Below are positions 31,181 through 33,993 of a DNA stretch of 33,993 bases, in pieces. The first letter of the stretch is position 1, and each line of letters opens with the position of its first letter. The position numbers and the translations under genes are program-made. The notes under the pieces are model-generated. The model saw nothing but the letters and a program-made list of their open reading frames with translations. It was not told the origin of the DNA and did not search any database. The stretch is from an uncultured Acetatifactor sp. (lineage in GTDB: Bacteria > Bacillota > Clostridia > Lachnospirales > Lachnospiraceae). The stretch lies in assembly GCA_910586515.1 (NCBI GenBank), contig CAJUGL010000037.1, positions 1 to 33,993 of the forward strand, written 5' to 3'.

Positions 31181-33993
31181 TCAACTTCCGGCCGCAACCA
31201 GATTCTCTTCTTCCTCCTGCTTCCCGCTGTCGGATTCCTCGTCCATAAACTCCTCCGACTCTTCGTATTCTTCAAGAGTATGGCCTTCCGCATCCAGGTC
31301 CGCTCCAGCTGACTGCTCCTGAACAGCCGAAGCCGTTCCCTCTTCCGCTTCCCAGTCATTCGCTATTCCCTGGAAATCTCCCTCTTCCCGGATTTGGGAT
31401 TCCTGCAAGCCGCCTTCCCGGGCGCTGCCCTCCTCCATCATCTCCGTTGTTCCTTCAGGCATTTCTCCCTCCGGACCGATACCCTCGGCCTCCTCCGGCT
31501 GATCTGTATTCAGTCTGGTGTTGCGGTACCTCTTCATGCCGGTTCCCACCGGAATCAGCTTACCGATGATAACATTTTCCTTCAGACCGATCAGATTATC
31601 AATCTTCCCCTTTATGGCCGCCTCTGTCAGAACCTTCGTGGTTTCCTGGAAAGAGGCCGCTGACAGGAAGGAATTGGTCGCCAACGCCGCCTTTGTGATT
31701 CCCAGCAGCACCTGTTTTCCCTCGGCAAGCTCTTTCCCCTCGGCATAGAGGGCTTCGTTCATATCCTCATAATCCAGCACGTCAACCAGTGTGCCGGGCA
31801 GAAATTCCGTATCGCCGCTGTTCTCGATACGAACTTTCTTCAGCATCTGGCGCACAATCACTTCAATATGCTTATCCGCGATATCCACACCCTGGAGGCG
31901 GTAAACTCTCTGTACCTCTCTGAGCATGTAATCCTGCACTGCGCGGATCCCCTTGATCTTCAACAGATCGTGAGGATTTACACTACCTTCCGTCAATTCG
32001 TCTCCGGCCTCCAGTACCTGGCCGTCCAGCACCTTGATACGTGAGCCATAGGGAATCAGGTAAGCCTTATTCTCTCCTGTTTCCTCGTTTACAATCAATA
32101 CTTCCCGCTTTTTCTTGGTATCCCGCAGTTCCGCTCTGCCGCCAAACTCTGCGATAATGGCAAGTCCCTTGGGTTTTCTGGCTTCAAAAAGCTCCTCCAC
32201 ACGGGGAAGACCCTGTGTGATATCGTCACCGGCCACACCGCCTGTGTGGAAGGTTCTCATGGTCAGCTGGGTTCCCGGTTCTCCGATAGACTGGGCAGCA
32301 ATAATTCCTACAGCCTCGCCTACCTGCACCGCCTCGCCGGTAGCCATGTTTGCTCCGTAACATTTCGCGCAGATTCCCACATGAGAACGGCAGGTCAAAA
32401 TGGTCCTGATTCTGACAGCCTCAACAGGCTCCCCCTTTTCGTCCACACCGGAGCTGAGAATTCTGGCTGCCCGGCTGGGCGTAATCATATGGTTATGCTT
32501 TACGATGAGCTCTCCGTCTTTGTCATAGATATCTTCACAGGAATACCTTCCCGTAATTCTGTCCTTCAGGCTTTCGATGGTCTCCTTTCCGTCCATGAAG
32601 GCCTTCACCGTCATGCCGGGAATCTCCGTCCTGCCCTCGCTGCAGTCCACCTCGCGAATACTCAGTTCCTGGGATACGTCTACCATTCGTCTGGTCAGGT
32701 AACCCGAGTCCGCTGTACGAAGAGCCGTGTCCGACAGACCTTTCCGCGCGCCGTGGGCAGACATGAAATACTCCAAAACGTCCAGACCCTCACGGAAATT
32801 CGACTTAATCGGCAGTTCGATCGTACGTCCCGTGGTATCCGCCATCAGTCCGCGCATTCCCGCAAGCTGCTTAATCTGCTGGTTGGAACCGCGGGCGCCG
32901 GAGTCCGCCATCATAAAAATATTGTTATATTTGTCCAGTCCTGCCAGCAAAACCTCTGTCAGTTCCTTATCCGTCTCGTTCCAGGTCTCCACCACGGCCC
33001 GGTATCTCTCTTCCTCTGTAATCAGGCCCCTGCGGAAGTTGGTGGAAATCTTATCCACCGTCGCCTGCGCATCCTCCAGCATCTCCTGTTTTCTCTCCGG
33101 CACGGTCATATCGGAGATGGATACGGTCATGGCGGCTCTGGTGGAATACTTATAGCCGATTGACTTTACATCGTCCAGCACTTCCGCCGTACGGGATGCC
33201 CCATGGGTATTGATGACCTTCTCCAGAATCTTCTTCAGGCCTTTTTTATCCACATGGAAGTCCACTTCCAGCTTCAAAAAGTTCTCCGGCTCACTTCTGT
33301 CCACAAATCCCAGATCCTGCGGCAGTATCTCGTTGAAAATAAAACGGCCTACCGTAGACTCCACATTGCCTGTGATCAGCTCTCCCTCCGCATTTCGCTT
33401 GGATATGCGCACCTTCACTCTGGAATGCAGCGTGCAGTATTTATTTTCATAGGCCAGAATAGCCTCGTTTACACTCTTAAAGTACTTCCCCTCTCCCAGG
33501 GCGCCGGGCCTCTCCTGGGTCAGATAGTAAATTCCCAGCACCATATCCTGAGACGGCACCGCCACGGGACCGCCGTCGGACGGCTTTAACAGGTTATTGG
33601 GCGACAGCAGCAGGAAACGGCACTCCGCCTGCGCCTCCACGGACAGCGGCAGATGCACGGCCATCTGGTCTCCGTCAAAATCCGCATTAAAGGCAGTACA
33701 TACCAGCGGATGCAGCTTGATAGCCTTGCCCTCCACCAGAATGGGTTCAAACGCCTGGATGCCCAGCCTGTGCAGAGTAGGCGCGCGGTTCAGCATCACG
33801 GGATGTTCCTTGATGACTTCCTCCAGCACATCCCAGACCTGAGTGTCCATCTTGTCTACCAATTTCTTGGCATTCTTGATATTCTGGCTTATTCCCTTTG
33901 CCACCAGCTCTCTCATCACAAAGGGTTTGAACAGCTCTATGGCCATCTCCTTGGGCAGACCGCACTGGTAGATCTTCAGCTCCGGCCCCACTA
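31181..33993 (-). CDS. rpoC: DNA-directed RNA polymerase beta' subunit, 5' part beyond window
   Basis: The last 936 or so residues of RpoC; the gene enters from the right edge, so the zinc-binding N-terminus and clamp are absent here. The active-site motif NADFDGDQMAVH, with the three magnesium-binding aspartates, is present near residue 83 of the visible part, followed by the bridge-helix/trigger-loop region (MRTFHTGGVAGDDITQGLPR) and the zinc-site cysteines CRSHVGICAKCYG. After the conserved end near KRYRNTR comes a tail of about 110 residues rich in Glu, Asp, Gly and Ser, much longer than in Bacillus. Normally rpsL follows soon after; here the next gene is rfbD. Confidence 0.98.
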   Translation of the reverse strand, partial: VGPELKIYQCGLPKEMAIELFKPFVMRELVAKGISQNIKNAKKLVDKMDTQVWDVLEEVIKEHPVMLNRAPTLHRLGIQAFEPILVEGKAIKLHPLVCTAFNADFDGDQMAVHLPLSVEAQAECRFLLLSPNNLLKPSDGGPVAVPSQDMVLGIYYLTQERPGALGEGKYFKSVNEAILAYENKYCTLHSRVKVRISKRNAEGELITGNVESTVGRFIFNEILPQDLGFVDRSEPENFLKLEVDFHVDKKGLKKILEKVINTHGASRTAEVLDDVKSIGYKYSTRAAMTVSISDMTVPERKQEMLEDAQATVDKISTNFRRGLITEEERYRAVVETWNETDKELTEVLLAGLDKYNNIFMMADSGARGSNQQIKQLAGMRGLMADTTGRTIELPIKSNFREGLDVLEYFMSAHGARKGLSDTALRTADSGYLTRRMVDVSQELSIREVDCSEGRTEIPGMTVKAFMDGKETIESLKDRITGRYSCEDIYDKDGELIVKHNHMITPSRAARILSSGVDEKGEPVEAVRIRTILTCRSHVGICAKCYGANMATGEAVQVGEAVGIIAAQSIGEPGTQLTMRTFHTGGVAGDDITQGLPRVEELFEARKPKGLAIIAEFGGRAELRDTKKKREVLIVNEETGENKAYLIPYGSRIKVLDGQVLEAGDELTEGSVNPHDLLKIKGIRAVQDYMLREVQRVYRLQGVDIADKHIEVIVRQMLKKVRIENSGDTEFLPGTLVDVLDYEDMNEALYAEGKELAEGKQVLLGITKAALATNSFLSAASFQETTKVLTEAAIKGKIDNLIGLKENVIIGKLIPVGTGMKRYRNTRLNTDQPEEAEGIGPEGEMPEGTTEMMEEGSAREGGLQESQIREEGDFQGIANDWEAEEGTASAVQEQSAGADLDAEGHTLEEYEESEEFMDEESDSGKQEEEENLVAAGS

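Overview
The window looks like a chromosomal segment of a Lachnospiraceae-type member of the Clostridia (Bacillota). This rests on the EF-G, EF-Tu, S7, S12 and RpoC sequences, sigma-A-like promoters with consensus boxes, strong AGGAGG-type ribosome binding sites, and the style of the accessory genes (paired ABC half-transporters, LytTR/GHKL regulators, AAA/PD-(D/E)XK proteins, corrinoid methyl-transfer genes). This is inference from protein character; there is no 16S gene here.

Layout. (1) 1-2520: an AT-rich mobile-element module: a leftward integrase cut by the window edge, a small Xis-like winged-helix protein, and a divergent zinc-finger-containing protein of DUF6076 type. It ends about 90 bp from the terminator of the translation operon. 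(2) 2608-7723: the str operon on the minus strand (rpsL, rpsG, fusA, tuf), with its own consensus promoter in front of rpsL, a second one in front of tuf, and an intrinsic terminator after tuf. rpsG starts with GTG and fusA with TTG. (3) 7764-11510: a leftward pair of ABC half-transporters, divergent from (4) 11944-13741, an ECF sigma factor translationally coupled to a single-pass membrane protein (probable anti-sigma). (5) 13742-16526: a scar region with gene fragments (serine recombinase tail, efflux adaptor tail, two truncated uroporphyrinogen-decarboxylase-type methyltransferases) around an intact corrinoid protein and a nearly intact DUF2284 protein. (6) 16517-20120: a minus-strand operon of iron alcohol dehydrogenase, aldehyde dehydrogenase and an NAD(P)-dependent epimerase-like protein, behind a promoter overlapped by a palindromic operator. 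(7) 20197-20511: a small unknown gene with a strong promoter. (8) 20677-22824: a large solute-binding-type lipoprotein, convergent with (9) 22873-26671, a second ABC pair paralogous to the first. (10) 26914-30056: AAA/PD-(D/E)XK protein, soluble GHKL kinase and LytTR regulator. (11) 30092-30943: dTDP-4-dehydrorhamnose reductase. (12) 31181-33993: the 3' part of rpoC, with a long acidic tail.

The main architectural point is that rpoC and rpsL, usually near neighbours in Firmicutes, are separated by about 23.5 kb of accessory genes. That block holds two ABC exporter pairs of the same gene order, each next to a different signalling module (ECF sigma/anti-sigma; LytTR/GHKL). No CRISPR array, tRNA or rRNA was recognised. 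The best candidates for something little described are the twin exporter/signalling arrangement, the small 63-codon gene at 20197-20388, and the DUF6076-type protein of the mobile module. None can be given a function from sequence alone.
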